Positions 1-11,355 are shown, counted from the first letter of the stretch. The stretch is DNA of 64,000 nt from Xanthomonas fragariae (GCF_900183975.1 NZ_LT853882.1:985501-1049500); one strand, 5' to 3'. The notes: generated by a model not told the origin, from the sequence alone. Numbers and translations are program-made.

Positions 1-93
1 TGCTCGGGTTTGCTGGGGGACTTGGGCATGGAACTGCACCTCGCGGGCTTGGGATGCTGGCTGATCCGCAAAGCCTGGGAGTGGCGCTGTTAA
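1..93 (+). CDS. possible 3' end of a gene cut by the window edge
   Basis: An open frame runs from the first base to a TAA at 91-93 (30 codons) and ends in a Trp-rich stretch (WLIRKAWEWRC). There is no start inside the window and too little sequence for a family call. It may be chance coding; it is listed only because it abuts the edge. Confidence 0.2.
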   Translation, partial: CSGLLGDLGMELHLAGLGCWLIRKAWEWRC

Positions 94-400
94 TTGCATG
101 TGTCTGCATGCGAACGAATACTCTTATGCATATGGAAGTTTGCGATCCATCGCATTTGCTTGTTGCCTCTGTCAAGCGATGCGGCAATACACCGCTGCGT
201 GAAGCGCAACGAGCTCGACTATTGCGCGGTGTTACAGCTCACTAGCGTGTGTTGGCCACTCTAATGTGCCGGTAGATGCGTAATGCGCCGGTAGATGCGC
301 TGACGTTGACATAGCGTGGGCGCAGCCATCCCACAACGCACAGCGATGATGCTGCACGAAGTCGGGCGTTGCGCCGATCCTGCCTGCGCGGCGGTGGCGC
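94..400. other. intergenic, no feature recognised
   Basis: About 300 bp downstream of gcvP with no convincing gene, repeat or terminator. Short open frames here lack ribosome-binding sites and family resemblance. Confidence 0.5.
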
Positions 401-3316
401 TTACGCCTCTACGTCGCCCTTATACGCATCGACCGGGATACAGGTGCACATCACGTTCTTGTCGCCGTAGACGTTGTCCACGCGTGCCACCGGCGGCCAG
501 TACTTGTGCTGCTTGAGGCTGAGCAGCGGGAAGGCAGCCAGTTCGCGCGGGTAGGCGTGGGGCCACTCATTGGCCGACACTTGCGTTGCGGTGTGCGGTG
601 CGTGCTTGAGCGGGTTGTCTTGGCGGTCCAGGCGGCCGTCTTCGATCGCGCGGATTTCTTCGCGGACCTGGATCATCGCGTCGATGAAGCGGTCCAGTTC
701 GTGCTGCGATTCGCTTTCGGTCGGTTCGACCATCAGCGTGCCGGCCACCGGGAAGCTCAACGTCGGCGCGTGGAAGCCGAAGTCGATCAAACGCTTGGCG
801 ATATCCTCGGCACCGATGCCGCTGGTCTTTTCCAGCGGGCGGATATCGAGGATGCACTCGTGCGCTACCAAGCCATTACGGCCGGTGTATAGCGTCTTGT
901 AATGCGGCGCTAGATGCTTGGCGATGTAGTTAGCGTTGAGCAGCGCTACCTGGGTCGCCTTGCGCAGCCCGGCGCTGCCCATCATGGTCACGTACATCCA
1001 GCTGATTGGCAGGATCGAGGCCGAGCCATAGCTGGCTGCGCTTACCATGCCGACGTCGCCTTCGCTCCCCAAAGTTCTGGGAAGGAAGGGCGCCAGATGC
1101 GACTTCACCGCACATGGCCCCACTCCTGGGCCACCGCCGCCATGCGGAATGCAGAAGGTCTTGTGCAGATTGAGATGCGACACGTCCGAGCCCCACTTGC
1201 CGGGCTTGGCCACGCCGACCAGTGCGTTCATGTTGGCGCCGTCGGTGTAGACCTGGCCGCCATGCGCATGCACGGCTTCGCAGATCGCCACCACGTCTTC
1301 TTCAAACACGCCATGCGTGGACGGGTAGGTGATCATCAGCGCAGCCAGACGCTCGGAATATTTTTCTGCCTTGGCGCGAATGTCTTCGACATCGACGTTG
1401 CCGTTGGCATCGCACTTGGTGACCACTACGGTCATGCCGCACATCTGCGCGGAGGCCGGGTTGGTGCCGTGCGCGGATTCGGGAATCAGGCAGATATCGC
1501 GGCGCGCTTGGCCCCGCGAGCGGTGATAGGCGCGAATCGCCAGCAAGCCGGCATATTCGCCCTGCGCGCCGGAATTGGGTTGCAGGCTCACCGCATCGTA
1601 GCCGGTGCACTCGACCAGCATCGCTTCCAGTTCGTCGATCAACTGCGCGTAGCCGGCCGACTGTTCGGCCGGTGCCAGCGGATGGATCGCGCCGAACTCG
1701 GGCCAGGTGACCGGGATCATTTCGGCGGTGGCATTGAGCTTCATGGTGCAGCTGCCGAGCGGGATCATGGTGCGATCCATCGCCAGATCCTTGTCGGCCA
1801 GCGAGCGCATATAGCGCAGCAGTTCGTGCTCGCTGTGGTGGGTATTGAACACCGGGTGCCTCAGGAACGCGCTGGTGCGCAGCAGACCTTGCGGCAAGGC
1901 ATCGGTGGTGGCGGCGTCGAGCGCATCGATGGTCACTCCCGGCATCCTGCCTCCCGCGACACTCGCACCTGCTTGTGCATCGTCCAGCTGCACGCCGAAC
2001 AATGCAGCCAGCGCAACCACATCGGCGCGGGTGGTGGTTTCATCCAGGCTGATGCCGACCGCTTCGCTGTCGATTGCACGCAGGTTGATGCCGGCGGCAC
2101 GCGCCTTGGCGTGAATCGCCTCGGCATCGATCGCCTTGACATGCAGCGTGTCGAAGAAATGCTCGCCCACCTTGACACCGGCATGACGCAGTGCGGCGGC
2201 CAAAATCGCGGCCAGACGATGCGTGCGTCGCGCGATGCGGGTCAGGCCGTCGGGGCCGTGGTAGACCGCATACATCGAGGCCATTACCGCCAGCAGCACC
2301 TGCGCTGTACAGATGTTGGAGGTCGCCTTTTCGCGGCGGATATGTTGTTCGCGCGTTTGCAAGGTGAGGCGATAGGCCGGATTGCCGGCGGCATCGATCG
2401 ACACGCCGATCAGACGGCCCGGCATCGAGCGCTTGTAGGCATCGCGGCAGGCCATGAAGGCCGCATGCGGACCGCCGAAACCGAACGGCACGCCAAAGCG
2501 CTGCGCATTGCCGACCACGATATCTGCGCCCCATTCTCCAGGTGCAGCGATCAGGGTCAGTGCGAGCAGATCGGTGGCCACCGCGACCAGGCCGCCTTGC
2601 GCATGCACCGTATCGGCAAGTGCGGCGTGGTCGCCGATGTTTCCGAAGCTATCGGGATACTGCAGCAGCACGCCAAAGCACTCAGCCTGCAACGCTTCTT
2701 CCGGCGTGCCCACGCGCAGCACGATGCCCAGCGGCTCGCTGCGGGTGCGCAGCAGTTCCAGCGTCTGCGGATGCACCGCGTCGTGCACGAAGAACGTCTC
2801 GGACTTCGACCTGGCCGAACGCTTGGCCAGCGTCATCGCTTCGGCCGCGGCGGTGGCTTCGTCCAGCAACGAGGCGTTGGCGATCTGCATGCCGGTCAGG
2901 TCGGCGCACAAGGTCTGGAAGTTGATCAGCGCTTCCATGCGGCCCTGCGAAATTTCTGCCTGGTATGGCGTGTAGGCGGTGTACCAGGCCGGGTTTTCCA
3001 GAATGTTGCGCAGGATCACCTTCGGCGTATGGGTGCCGTAATAGCCCTGGCCGATAAACGTCCGCTGCACCTGGTTCTTGCTGGCGATGGCGGCAATCTT
3101 GGCCAGCGCCGCTTCTTCGGTGATCGCGTCGGGCAACGCCAGCGTAGCCGGCGACTTGATGTTGCCGGGCACGATGGCGTCGGTCAGCGCATCCAATGAG
3201 GCGTGGCCGACCACGCTCAGCATCTGCGCGATTTCCGCGTCGCTTGGGCCGATATGGCGTTCGACGAACGCGTTGTGGTGTTCGAGGTCGCGCAGGGAAG
3301 AGGAAGTCTGGGACAT
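401..3316 (-). CDS. gcvP: glycine dehydrogenase (aminomethyl-transferring), P protein
   Basis: P protein of the glycine cleavage system: a PLP enzyme that decarboxylates glycine and passes the aminomethyl group to lipoylated H protein in the cytosol. The 971-residue product has both halves of the fused P protein. The PLP lysine lies in the C-terminal half in [18 protein letters not shown], and the N-terminal half starts [14 protein letters not shown] start at the ATG at 3316 (MSQTSSSL) rather than the longer frame because that matches the usual family start; the extension would run toward the riboswitch. gcvT and gcvH are not next to it, so gcvP stands alone. Regulation is by the glycine riboswitch just upstream. 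Confidence 0.96.
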   Translation of the reverse strand: MSQTSSSLRDLEHHNAFVERHIGPSDAEIAQMLSVVGHASLDALTDAIVPGNIKSPATLALPDAITEEAALAKIAAIASKNQVQRTFIGQGYYGTHTPKVILRNILENPAWYTAYTPYQAEISQGRMEALINFQTLCADLTGMQIANASLLDEATAAAEAMTLAKRSARSKSETFFVHDAVHPQTLELLRTRSEPLGIVLRVGTPEEALQAECFGVLLQYPDSFGNIGDHAALADTVHAQGGLVAVATDLLALTLIAAPGEWGADIVVGNAQRFGVPFGFGGPHAAFMACRDAYKRSMPGRLIGVSIDAAGNPAYRLTLQTREQHIRREKATSNICTAQVLLAVMASMYAVYHGPDGLTRIARRTHRLAAILAAALRHAGVKVGEHFFDTLHVKAIDAEAIHAKARAAGINLRAIDSEAVGISLDETTTRADVVALAALFGVQLDDAQAGASVAGGRMPGVTIDALDAATTDALPQGLLRTSAFLRHPVFNTHHSEHELLRYMRSLADKDLAMDRTMIPLGSCTMKLNATAEMIPVTWPEFGAIHPLAPAEQSAGYAQLIDELEAMLVECTGYDAVSLQPNSGAQGEYAGLLAIRAYHRSRGQARRDICLIPESAHGTNPASAQMCGMTVVVTKCDANGNVDVEDIRAKAEKYSERLAALMITYPSTHGVFEEDVVAICEAVHAHGGQVYTDGANMNALVGVAKPGKWGSDVSHLNLHKTFCIPHGGGGPGVGPCAVKSHLAPFLPRTLGSEGDVGMVSAASYGSASILPISWMYVTMMGSAGLRKATQVALLNANYIAKHLAPHYKTLYTGRNGLVAHECILDIRPLEKTSGIGAEDIAKRLIDFGFHAPTLSFPVAGTLMVEPTESESQHELDRFIDAMIQVREEIRAIEDGRLDRQDNPLKHAPHTATQVSANEWPHAYPRELAAFPLLSLKQHKYWPPVARVDNVYGDKNVMCTCIPVDAYKGDVEA

Positions 3317-3419
3317 GGCGGGCATCCTGGGCAGTGGGCGTACGAATGGTCGACAAGCACCGCGACCGGCCTGACGCGCAAAGCGCATTACGACCTGCCG
3401 CAGCGACGGTCTTCCTCGT

Positions 3420-3600
3420 GCCCCTCTGTCCTTTTGCCTGAGAGTTTAAAAACGCGGCATGGCGCTTGGCCTGCCTGCGTTCCGTGCCCCTTCGGCGCCG
3501 GCATCGGCCGGTCTCTCCAGAGTTGTACTGCGGATGGTATCGGGCCTGAGCGATTACGGGCTGTTGCGCCTTCGGCAGCGGCAGTGCCGCTTCTCCCACC
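3420..3600 (-). promoter_or_regulatory. tandem glycine riboswitch upstream of gcvP
   Basis: On the minus strand two glycine aptamers lie in series about 100 bp before gcvP. The first has GGTGGGAGAAGC ... GCCGAAGGCGCAA ... CTCAGGC. The second has CTCTGGAGAGACC ... GCCGAAGGGGCA ... CTCTCAGGCAAAAGGACAGAG. The GCCGAAGG and CAGGCAAAAGGACAGAG blocks are hallmark segments of this class. Glycine binding normally switches on glycine-cleavage genes, which fits gcvP. I did not resolve the expression platform. Confidence 0.93.
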
Positions 3601-3650
3601 GTGTTGCCCGCTGATTATAGCGTGCATGCGCGCCGCCCGGCGCGTCTGCA

Positions 3651-4121
3651 GTGGCCCTGGCGGCAAGCCCGCCGCACCTGGTGCACGGGCCGCTGTCCGA
3701 TGCCTGGGGCCGCAGACGGGTGATGCGGGGTGGACTGGCGCTGTTCATTGCCGGCTCGGTGGGCTACACCCGGTCGGTGGCGCAGATCGCCCTGCCGTGG
3801 GCGGTGCTGCCGATTTTCCTGGCCTGCGTGGGCATGGCCCTGATCTTCCCGATCCAGGTGCTGGCGGTGCTGGATATGTACCTGCAATAGCGCGGCCTGG
3901 CGTCTTCGCTGCAGGCCTTCACCCAGTTGATGACCAATACGGTGGTGGCCGGGGTGCTGTCGCCGTTGCTGAGTGAACCTCCGCACTATCTGGCGCTCGG
4001 TATGACCGGTTTTTTCTTGCTGGGCTGGCTATTCTGGCGCTGGGAGCACCGCAGCGGCCGCCGTTTGCGGCGCCGCCAGGCCCAGGAGGTATTGCCTCTG
4101 GAGCCGGCCGACCATCTCTGA
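3651..4121 (+). pseudogene. remnant of a Bcr/CflA-type MFS drug transporter
   Basis: The frame begins with an MFS motif-A loop (GPLSDAWGRRRV) and then jumps to what look like the last transmembrane helices (IALPWAVLPIFLACVGMALIFP ... GLASSLQAFTQL). The N-terminus is missing and most of the middle of a roughly 400-residue transporter has been deleted. An in-frame TAG at 3888-3890 interrupts the rest, and the frame then continues to 4121. A decayed transporter cannot function. It lies between the gcvP leader and the next gene. Confidence 0.75.
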
Positions 4122-4137
4122 CCTCACAGGAGCCTGC

Positions 4138-4542
4138 ATGTCCATCGATTCCAAGCTGCGCCGCGACGCCCGCAAGCGCGCCGCCGAGCGCCAGCGCAAC
4201 CAGGCCGCCGCCGAGGTCACCGCCGACTCGCCGATCGAGCCGCATGCCGAACTGCGCGACCAGCAACGTATGCTGCTGGCCGGCATCGTCCGCCGCGATG
4301 GCGAATGGGTGCTGGACATGGACGGCCGCATCGCCGGCGAAAGCACCAGCGCCGCGCAGGTGCTGGCCTTGATCATGCGCGCCGCCGAATTGCACGAACG
4401 CCAGGGCACGCCGGTGCGGCTGACCTATTCAGATGCGCTAAAGGACGCTGCGCATGCCGAGGCGCAGGCCGATGGCATGGAGTTCGAGCAGTTCAAGACC
4501 AAACTCAGCGAACGCTTGCAGGGCCGCGCCAAGCTCAATTGA
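4138..4542 (+). CDS. conserved hypothetical protein, 134 aa
   Basis: A soluble protein with a very basic, Arg/Ala-rich first 25 residues (KLRRDARKRAAERQRNQ), probably helical, followed by an acidic mixed domain. No transmembrane segment, signal peptide or catalytic motif is visible. The start is supported by AGGAG at 4128, seven bases before ATG. The 3' end overlaps the convergent M2 peptidase gene by eight bases. I do not recognise the family. Codon use resembles the neighbouring genes, so I take it as real. Confidence 0.7.
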   Translation: MSIDSKLRRDARKRAAERQRNQAAAEVTADSPIEPHAELRDQQRMLLAGIVRRDGEWVLDMDGRIAGESTSAAQVLALIMRAAELHERQGTPVRLTYSDALKDAAHAEAQADGMEFEQFKTKLSERLQGRAKLN

Positions 4543-6625
4543 GCTGGCGCCTGCGTAGCGTATCAGCGCCTGAGTGCCGGAGTTGTTGGGGCTGCACAAC
4601 TGATGGCGTTGCCACCGGTTGGATTGGTGGGGAAGTCGCAATCGCCTGCCACCCACACAACTGCCCCTGATTCTGCTGCTTCAACCACTCATTCATCGGT
4701 GCGAAATACTCCAGCATCGGGCCGGCATCCAGGCGGTCGTAGCCGGTGAGTTCCTTCAGCGTGGTTTGCCACGGTTGGCTTGCGCCACGCTGCAGCATCG
4801 ACCAGAACTTTTGTCCGGCGTCCTTGTTACCATAGAAGCTGCACGCGTACAGCGGGCCCTGATGGCGAGCGGCTTCGCACAGGCCCTTGTAGAACTGGAA
4901 TTGCAGGATATGCGCGAGAAAATAGCGCGTGTAGGGCGTGTTGCCGGGCACGTGGTATTTGGCACCTGCATCGAAGAACGCTTCGCCGCGTGGACTCACC
5001 GGTGCCACGCCCTGGTACTTGGCTTTCAGGTCCCACCAGGCCTGGTTGTAATGCTCAGGGGTGATCGAGCCGTCGAACACGCCCCAGCGCCAGCGGTCGA
5101 TCATCAGCCCGAACGGCAGGAACGCGATCTTGCTTAGGGCCATGCGCATCTGCGAATTGATCAATGCTTCGCGACCGGCCTGCTGTTCGCCGACCATGCC
5201 GATCGACTGCAGATATTTGGGCGTCATCGCCAACACGATGGTGTCGCCGATCGCTTCGTGGAAGCCGTCGTTGGCGCCGTTCTGGAATAGTGGCGGCAGT
5301 GGGTTATAGGCCAGGTCGTAGTAGATGTGGCCAAGCTCGTGATAGATGGTGGTGAAGTCTGCTTCGGTTGGCTTGATGCACATTTTGGTGCGCACATCCG
5401 CGCCGATGTTCTGATTCGGTGCCCCGCCCATGTTCATATCCCACGCGCTGGCATGGCAGACCACATCGCGATCCAGCGGTTTGATGAACTGCGAGCGTTG
5501 CCAATAGGTGTCGGGAAGCGTGGGCATGCCGAGTGAGGTGTAGAAGCCCTGCGCGCGCTCGGTCATCTGTTTGGCAGTGCGCAGCTGTGCCTCGCGCTCG
5601 GCATTGAAGCGTGCAGCGGCACCACCATCGCTGCCGCTGCCATTATTAGCGACGTTGCGCGCCAGCACTGCAGTGAGATTGCCCTGGTACTGCTTTTCCA
5701 GCGCCGAGGTGATGTCCAGATCGCCAGCACCCGGATACGGCTGTAGCAGATCCCACAGATTGCTCCAGTCCTGCTGCCACATATTACCCATCAGATGCGC
5801 TGGCAGCATGCCGCCTGCGACTTCACTCTTGCCCTTGCCGTACTGCGTCGCGAGCTTACCGCGCGCGTAGCACTGCAGCTGTGCGTACAGGGGTTTGACC
5901 TGTTCCCACAGACGGTCGGTTTCGCTGGCCAGTTGCGCTGGCGGCATGTCGTAACCGCTGCGCCACAGTACACCGACATCGGCAACTCCCAAGCCGCGCG
6001 CGCCCTCGTTGGCAAGCTCGACAAACCGCTGATAGTCCTTGCGCATCGGCTGTGCGGTGCCATGCCAGCCCTGCCAGGCGTCGAGTTGTTCGTTGTAATC
6101 GCGGCTGTTAGCCAATACCTGTTCCAACTCGCCGAGCTGGCGGCAGCGACGCTGCTCGCCATCGCCCACGCAATAACTCCCTGCGCTGTAATCGCCTTCC
6201 ATCTTCGCCGCGATCCGGGTCAGCTCGGCCAGCTTGGCCGGGTCGCGCGGTGCGGGCAGGGCGCTCATCAATTTCAGCAATCGCAGCGCACGCGCGCTGT
6301 CGGCCGACAGCGGCGTGCCTGCGTATTGCTTGGATTGTTCGATCCAGCGCTGCAACTGCGCCAGCGAGCGCTCGTTGGCCTTGGCCACCAGCAATTGCGA
6401 GTCGCCGTTGATGTAGGTCGACGATAGCCATTGCGCAGCGGTGAGTTCGGGATACGCCGCCTTGTACTCGGCATTGATGCGCGCCACGAACTGGTCGGCG
6501 CTTTCATCAGGCGCGGGCTTGGTCGCGACCGGTTTGGCCGGCGGTGCCGCATTCGGACGGCAGGCCGATAACGACACGGTGCCGGCAATCGCGGCAAGTG
6601 TCAGCAACAGCGAACGAGGATTCAC
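4535..6625 (-). CDS. M2 family peptidyl-dipeptidase (ACE-like lipoprotein)
   Basis: Zinc metallopeptidase of the angiotensin-converting-enzyme family, expected to release C-terminal dipeptides in the periplasm. The 696-residue product starts with a lipoprotein signal ([13 protein letters not shown], lipobox Cys near residue 22). The zinc motif HELGH is near residue 428, and the downstream EAIGD supplies the third ligand. Xanthomonads are known to carry a single-domain ACE homologue, and length and motif order agree. It is monocistronic, convergent with the upstream small gene and separate from eptA by about 100 bp. The substrate is unknown. Confidence 0.9.
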   Translation of the reverse strand: MNPRSLLLTLAAIAGTVSLSACRPNAAPPAKPVATKPAPDESADQFVARINAEYKAAYPELTAAQWLSSTYINGDSQLLVAKANERSLAQLQRWIEQSKQYAGTPLSADSARALRLLKLMSALPAPRDPAKLAELTRIAAKMEGDYSAGSYCVGDGEQRRCRQLGELEQVLANSRDYNEQLDAWQGWHGTAQPMRKDYQRFVELANEGARGLGVADVGVLWRSGYDMPPAQLASETDRLWEQVKPLYAQLQCYARGKLATQYGKGKSEVAGGMLPAHLMGNMWQQDWSNLWDLLQPYPGAGDLDITSALEKQYQGNLTAVLARNVANNGSGSDGGAAARFNAEREAQLRTAKQMTERAQGFYTSLGMPTLPDTYWQRSQFIKPLDRDVVCHASAWDMNMGGAPNQNIGADVRTKMCIKPTEADFTTIYHELGHIYYDLAYNPLPPLFQNGANDGFHEAIGDTIVLAMTPKYLQSIGMVGEQQAGREALINSQMRMALSKIAFLPFGLMIDRWRWGVFDGSITPEHYNQAWWDLKAKYQGVAPVSPRGEAFFDAGAKYHVPGNTPYTRYFLAHILQFQFYKGLCEAARHQGPLYACSFYGNKDAGQKFWSMLQRGASQPWQTTLKELTGYDRLDAGPMLEYFAPMNEWLKQQNQGQLCGWQAIATSPPIQPVATPSVVQPQQLRHSGADTLRRRQLN

Positions 6626-6732
6626 GGTTGGTCCTTACGGTGACGTCCGGCGAAGGCTAGAGCGCGCCGTGTTTCAGGGCAAGTGGCGCCGCACATGCGC
6701 GACGCGGCGACAGTCACTCCACGCTTGGCCGA

Positions 6733-8400
6733 TCAGCGCAGTGCGCGGCCTGCGCACTGTGCAAACAGATCGCGCTCAGGTGCGTAGACGCTGCTCTTGA
6801 CCTGCATCAGTCCCAGCACCGAGGGGAACAACGCATCGTGATCGGTGTATTGATTGGCACGATGGCGCAGGCAGGCTTGGTCCAGACCGCGGTCGCGCGC
6901 GAACTCCGGAGAAAACCACATCACCATCGGCACGTGGGTCTGCTCTTTGGGCGCGATTGCATATGGAATTCCATGCAGATACAGGCCCTTTTCGCCAAGC
7001 GATTCGCCGTGATCGGAGACATAGATCATCGCCGTGTCGTAGTCCTGCAACCCGCGTAGCGTGTGGATGGCCTGGTTGAGAAAATGATCGGTATAGGTGA
7101 TCGAGTTGTCGTAAGCGTTGACGATATCCTGACGACTGCAGCTGCCCAGATCGGCGGTCTTGCACACGGGTTTCAAGCGTTCGAACTGCGCCCGATAGCG
7201 TTCGAAGTAACTCGGTCCATGGCTGCCCAACTGGTGCAGTACCACGACGCGATCACCGGGTTTGGCACGTACGTGTGTGGCCAGATCGCTCAGCAGGATG
7301 TCGTCCATGCAGCGGCCATCGGCGCACAGGTCGGGCGTGGTGGCATCGTCCAGGTTCTGGATGTCCAAGCCATCGCACACGCCCTTGCAACCGGATTGGT
7401 TGTCGCGCCACAGCGTGGAAATGCCCGCGTGTTCGAGCACATGCAGCAGCGATTGATGGCGGCCGATCTTGTCTTCGTTGTAATCGCGCCGGCCATACGG
7501 GGAGAACATGCAGGGCACCGAAACTTCAGTACTGGTGCCGCACGAATGCATGTCCGGAAAATTGATCACACCGGCCTGCGCCAACTCCGGAGTGGTCTGG
7601 CGTGCATAGCCATTGAGGCCCCAGTTCTGCGCGCGTGCGGTTTCGCCCAGCACCACCAGCAACAGGCGCGGGCGGCTTCCCGGCGCACGCGGTGTGGCCA
7701 TGGCATCGTGTTCGATCGGCTGCTTGGGTGCGTGCTTGATCGGCGAATTGAATGTGAGATTCTGCCGCAGTGCCACGATGTAGTTGATTGGCGTGGCCAG
7801 GTAACGTACCTCGCGATGGTTGCGCATCAATGCCGAAATATCCTGGAACGACAGCATCGTGCCTGCTGCACCCACCACCGCCACCGCCAGCAAAAATCCA
7901 ACGCGGACGAGCAGCGACTTGCCGATGCTGCGCGCGCGCAAACGCGTGCGCCATACCAGGGTCGTGGGGATCAGAAAGTCGCACACCAGCGGAAAAATCA
8001 AACCGGGCGTCAGCAGTTCGCGCGATTCCTTGTGGTCGGTATGCAGCACGTTGCGCAACATGTCCGTATCCAGATAGACGTTGTAGCTGTCCATGTAGTG
8101 CGCGGCCAATGCGGTGGTGAACAGCAGTAGCGTCAGCAGCGGCTTGGCGTTCCAGCGCCACACCAGCAGGCCCAGCAGCAGGGCATGCACGGCGACCAAT
8201 AGTGCCATCAGCGACATCGCGAACCCGATGCTGCCGGGGTGCGTCGCCATTGCCGTGCGCCAGAACAACTGGTTGCAAACCAGTGCGAAAAACAGGCTCG
8301 ATAACAACACCAGCGCTTCGGTCGACAGCGTCGGCCGCGTACTCCATGTCGGCGCGTGCAGGCCACGATGCCCACGCGGTTCCGGTAACCAGGTACTCAT
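6733..8400 (-). CDS. eptA: phosphoethanolamine transferase, EptA/sulfatase family
   Basis: Inner-membrane enzyme that transfers phosphoethanolamine from phosphatidylethanolamine to lipid A or core sugars, lowering surface charge. The 555 residues have about five N-terminal membrane helices and a periplasmic sulfatase-fold domain. Catalytic-type motifs are GETARAQN, the nucleophile region HSCGTSTEVSVPCMFS and the metal site SDHGESLGE. I start at 8400 (MSTWLPEP): its ATG overlaps the stop of the upstream PAP2 gene as ATGA, implying translational coupling. A longer frame exists but would overlap PAP2 heavily. Whether the acceptor is lipid A or another glycolipid cannot be read from sequence. Confidence 0.9.
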   Translation of the reverse strand: MSTWLPEPRGHRGLHAPTWSTRPTLSTEALVLLSSLFFALVCNQLFWRTAMATHPGSIGFAMSLMALLVAVHALLLGLLVWRWNAKPLLTLLLFTTALAAHYMDSYNVYLDTDMLRNVLHTDHKESRELLTPGLIFPLVCDFLIPTTLVWRTRLRARSIGKSLLVRVGFLLAVAVVGAAGTMLSFQDISALMRNHREVRYLATPINYIVALRQNLTFNSPIKHAPKQPIEHDAMATPRAPGSRPRLLLVVLGETARAQNWGLNGYARQTTPELAQAGVINFPDMHSCGTSTEVSVPCMFSPYGRRDYNEDKIGRHQSLLHVLEHAGISTLWRDNQSGCKGVCDGLDIQNLDDATTPDLCADGRCMDDILLSDLATHVRAKPGDRVVVLHQLGSHGPSYFERYRAQFERLKPVCKTADLGSCSRQDIVNAYDNSITYTDHFLNQAIHTLRGLQDYDTAMIYVSDHGESLGEKGLYLHGIPYAIAPKEQTHVPMVMWFSPEFARDRGLDQACLRHRANQYTDHDALFPSVLGLMQVKSSVYAPERDLFAQCAGRALR

Positions 8401-9230
8401 GCTGCATCCCCCGATTGCAACATCACACCAAACGCGTGGCGCGGCCGCGCCAGCATCATGCAGTACAGCGCAAGTGCGCTCACCCAACACACCGCTAACG
8501 ACCACAGGTCGTGCGATAGAAAATGCGCGCCGCGCAATTGCTGCGCAATACCGAAAATGAGACCTGCTACTAAACCTGCAAACAAACCTGCAAAGCGCCA
8601 TGCAGGACGGAGAGACAGCGCACAAAAATACAGCGCCACCCACGCATAACCGGCACTGGCATGGCCTGCAGGAAAACAACCGGATGCGGCAATGCCATGG
8701 CGCGATTCAAACAGCCCGATCATCGCTTGGGTGCCGCCATAACGGCTCAAATCCCATGGACAATCCATCGCAGTCCACGACTTGAGCAGCGAGACCAGCG
8801 AAGTCGATAGTGCGACCGAGGTGGCCAGATAGGTCAGTGGCCAACGCAGATTGCGCAAGCGCGGCTTGCACAAGCGCGGCTTGCACCATGCAACGACCGC
8901 CAGCACCAGCACGCCGACAGCAGTCGCCGTGCTCAACCATTTGCCGTGGTGATGAATCACGCGATTGGTAAACCAGTGCTCCTTGAATAGCCAGTGCCCG
9001 CCTTCCAGCCGATACAACGCATCGGCAATCCGCTGGTCGCCACCGGCGCCCATCAGCACTGCGCTGGCCAACACCGCACATGCCAGCGGGACCCAGAAAT
9101 GCCAGATAAAAAAACGTGGTTGCGTCACAGTGGCAGTGCGCGCCGGGACAGGCGCGTATGCGGGAAGCATGGTCATCGAAGCATCGGGCCGGTCGTCGTC
9201 GTCAATGTCTGGCATCTTCGACAGCGGCAT
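8397..9230 (-). CDS. PAP2-family membrane phosphatase
   Basis: Membrane phosphatase with the three PAP2 signature blocks: KSWTAMDCPWDLSRYGG, SGCFPAGHASAGYAW and HFLSHDLWSLAVCW. It is 277 residues with about six hydrophobic helices. Relatives act on undecaprenyl pyrophosphate, phosphatidic acid or lipid A phosphates (LpxE/LpxT-like). Being translationally coupled to eptA suggests a lipid A role or recycling of the lipid by-product. The start at 9230 has only a weak ribosome-binding site; an internal Met (MTMLPAY) is an alternative. Confidence 0.85.
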   Translation of the reverse strand: MPLSKMPDIDDDDRPDASMTMLPAYAPVPARTATVTQPRFFIWHFWVPLACAVLASAVLMGAGGDQRIADALYRLEGGHWLFKEHWFTNRVIHHHGKWLSTATAVGVLVLAVVAWCKPRLCKPRLRNLRWPLTYLATSVALSTSLVSLLKSWTAMDCPWDLSRYGGTQAMIGLFESRHGIAASGCFPAGHASAGYAWVALYFCALSLRPAWRFAGLFAGLVAGLIFGIAQQLRGAHFLSHDLWSLAVCWVSALALYCMMLARPRHAFGVMLQSGDAA

Positions 9231-9274
9231 GTCGGAAAGTGGTCGGACCCAGGTTGTATAGAATTTAAATTATA

Positions 9275-10514
9275 CTAGATATGTAAATTTGCGTCGTAAT
9301 CCAGGCTTGTCTGTTCAGCTGTCGAGTGTGCGGAGACGCATCCTGCATGCCACGCCGTCCCCGGCAGCAGCTGCCATTGATTGCCATTGGACTGGCCGAT
9401 ATCGATGCGTTGCGCTGGCTCGGTGCAGGCCGGTACAGCCTGCTTGAGCACGAACAGCCAGTGCGTCTGCGGCGCTTGCGCCAGCCATGGACCGGCCTTG
9501 GCCCACCGCTCCTGCCAACTTGCTGTGAAGCCGAAGCCGAAGCCGGCCGTCGGGCGATCGGCTTGCAGCAGGTTTTGTTCGCGCCAGGCCAGCATGCCCA
9601 GCCCGGCATCCGGGCCGATGCGTTGCCCCACGCGTTGCATCAAGTGCGCAGACGAGCTGTAAGGATCCAGCGCCTGTATCAACCCCAGGCCGTACGCCGT
9701 CCAAAGCGCTGTGTTCACACGACCACTGCAATGCCGGCGCGCCTGCTACGCGGCCATGCAACCGCAGCCAGGCTATGCATGCCCAAACCGATCAACCACA
9801 GACCAGCCGACTGCATCGAGACGAGGTCCATTTCGCGTTTCAACGCGATGTTTTCGGCCCAATGCAGATGCAGCGAGATGCCGCCGCCCAGCGCCACGCC
9901 GGCAGCAACCAGGGCAACAACAGACAGCCAGGTAACCACAGCGTGGCGATCACCTGCAGGTAGTACCAGAACGGCTTCACGTGATGCCAGGCGTGTGCGT
10001 AACGCGTGCTGGTCTGCTTGAACAACAATCTCGTGCGCTAGGCATGCAACTGCGGGTCATTGCTCTGCAGCAACGCGATGCCCAGCGGGCCCGCCACACG
10101 GCGGTACCGGCTACAAAAAAAGCAGGCAGCAGCAACAACCAGCGATGTCCGGCCCGCGCAGCACATGCCGCAGCAAGTCCCGCAACGACAGCGTGGTCAG
10201 CGCGCCAGCAGCGAAGGTAAGAGAAAAACCACGCTGCAGTGCGGCACCAACGCCCCGGTGGCCGCCTGCAACCACATAAAGACCGGTGGCTTTTCCGCAC
10301 ACAACTCGGCGCCACGGTGCGGCAGCAACCACTGACCGGTCTGGACCATGGTGCGCGCGGCCAGCACAAAGCGCGGCTCGTCCGGTGGATTGGGTTGGTG
10401 CAGATCCAGGCCAGCAAGCAGGCTGGCAACCATCAGCAGCAACGCGGCACGCAGCGCGCGCTGGCGGGACGTGGAGGCAGAGATGGCAGGCGACACGCGC
10501 ACGCTCTGATTCAA
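9275..10514 (-). pseudogene. decayed ArnT-like glycosyltransferase (GT39/GT83 type)
   Basis: Pieces of one integral-membrane glycosyltransferase lie in order on the minus strand but in different frames. The N-terminus (10514 to 10197) has the typical DEPRFVLAARTMVQTGQWLLP and EKPPVFMWLQ. There is a middle piece near 10110-10190 (LRDLLRHVLRGPD) and another near 10020 (HVKPFWYYLQVIATLWLPG). The C-terminal parts are at 9939-9715 and 9718-9275. Several indels and a large internal loss mean no functional protein. Intact relatives add aminoarabinose or other sugars to lipid A, which fits the neighbouring eptA and PAP2 genes. Confidence 0.75.
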
Positions 10515-10638
10515 TGGGGCGGCACACTGTCTGGCCAGCAGGTCGGAAAATTGTCGCAGTCATGATAACGGTCGCGTTTGGCCAGGCTCGGTTAGGATGC
10601 GCACACCGTCCCCGCTGGACCACCTGGAACCTCCGCGC

Positions 10639-11355
10639 ATGCGGCTGCTGGTCATCGAAGACAACCGCAACATGGTTGCCAACCTGTTCGACTACTTCGA
10701 AGTGCGCGGGCACATCCTGGACGCAGCGCCCGACGGCATCACGGGCCTGCATCTGGCCACCACCCAGCCCTACGACGTGCTGGTGCTGGACTGGACGATG
10801 CCGCGCATGGACGGACCGGAAGTGCTGCGCCGCCTGCGCGAGCAGCACCAGTGCGAATTGCCGGTGATCATGCTTACCGCGCGCGACGCATTGCCCGACA
10901 AGATCGCCGGCTTCCGCGCCGGCGCCGACGACTACCTGACCAAACCGTTCGCGCTGCCCGAGCTCGAGGTCCGCATCGAGGCATTGCTGGCGCGTGCGCA
11001 CGGCCGCCGTCGCGGTAAGCTGTTGCAGGTCGCCGACCTGCGTTTGGACCTGGCCACGTTGGAAGCAACCCGCGCCGGCCAGGTGCTGCACCTGTATCCG
11101 GCCTGCCGCAAGTTGCTGGAAGTGCTGATGCAGGCCAGTCCTGCGGCGGCGACAAGGCAACGATTAGAGCAATCGCTATGGGGCGACGACCCGCCCGATG
11201 GCGACATGCTGCGCTCGCATATCTACGAATTGCGCCGCAGCGTGGATGGCCCGTTTGCCCAGAAGCTGATCCACACCTTGCCGCGTCTTGGCTATCGGCT
11301 GGCAGTGCTGGATGTCGCGAGCGAACAGGTCACCGGCGACTGCAGCGATGGCTAA
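10639..11355 (+). CDS. OmpR-family response regulator
   Basis: Two-domain response regulator of 238 residues. The receiver has the acidic cluster (VIEDN), the phosphoacceptor in LVLDWTMPRMDG and the switch lysine in DYLTKPFALPE. A winged-helix DNA-binding domain follows, with SHIYELRRSVD and LPRLGYRL. I start at 10639 (MRLLVIEDN) since the 14 preceding codons add nothing conserved. Its stop overlaps the kinase start by eight bases. Position beside eptA and the glycosyltransferase remnant suggests a PmrA/QseB-like envelope regulator, but this is inference. Confidence 0.92.
   Translation: MRLLVIEDNRNMVANLFDYFEVRGHILDAAPDGITGLHLATTQPYDVLVLDWTMPRMDGPEVLRRLREQHQCELPVIMLTARDALPDKIAGFRAGADDYLTKPFALPELEVRIEALLARAHGRRRGKLLQVADLRLDLATLEATRAGQVLHLYPACRKLLEVLMQASPAAATRQRLEQSLWGDDPPDGDMLRSHIYELRRSVDGPFAQKLIHTLPRLGYRLAVLDVASEQVTGDCSDG

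Noticed and set aside
914..3199. Long open frame (761 codons) on the plus strand opposite gcvP
   Set aside because: Antisense shadow of a GC-rich gene; His/Gln/Arg-rich with no family motifs and no ribosome-binding site.
7063..8130. Plus-strand open frame opposite eptA
   Set aside because: Shadow; no recognisable protein features.
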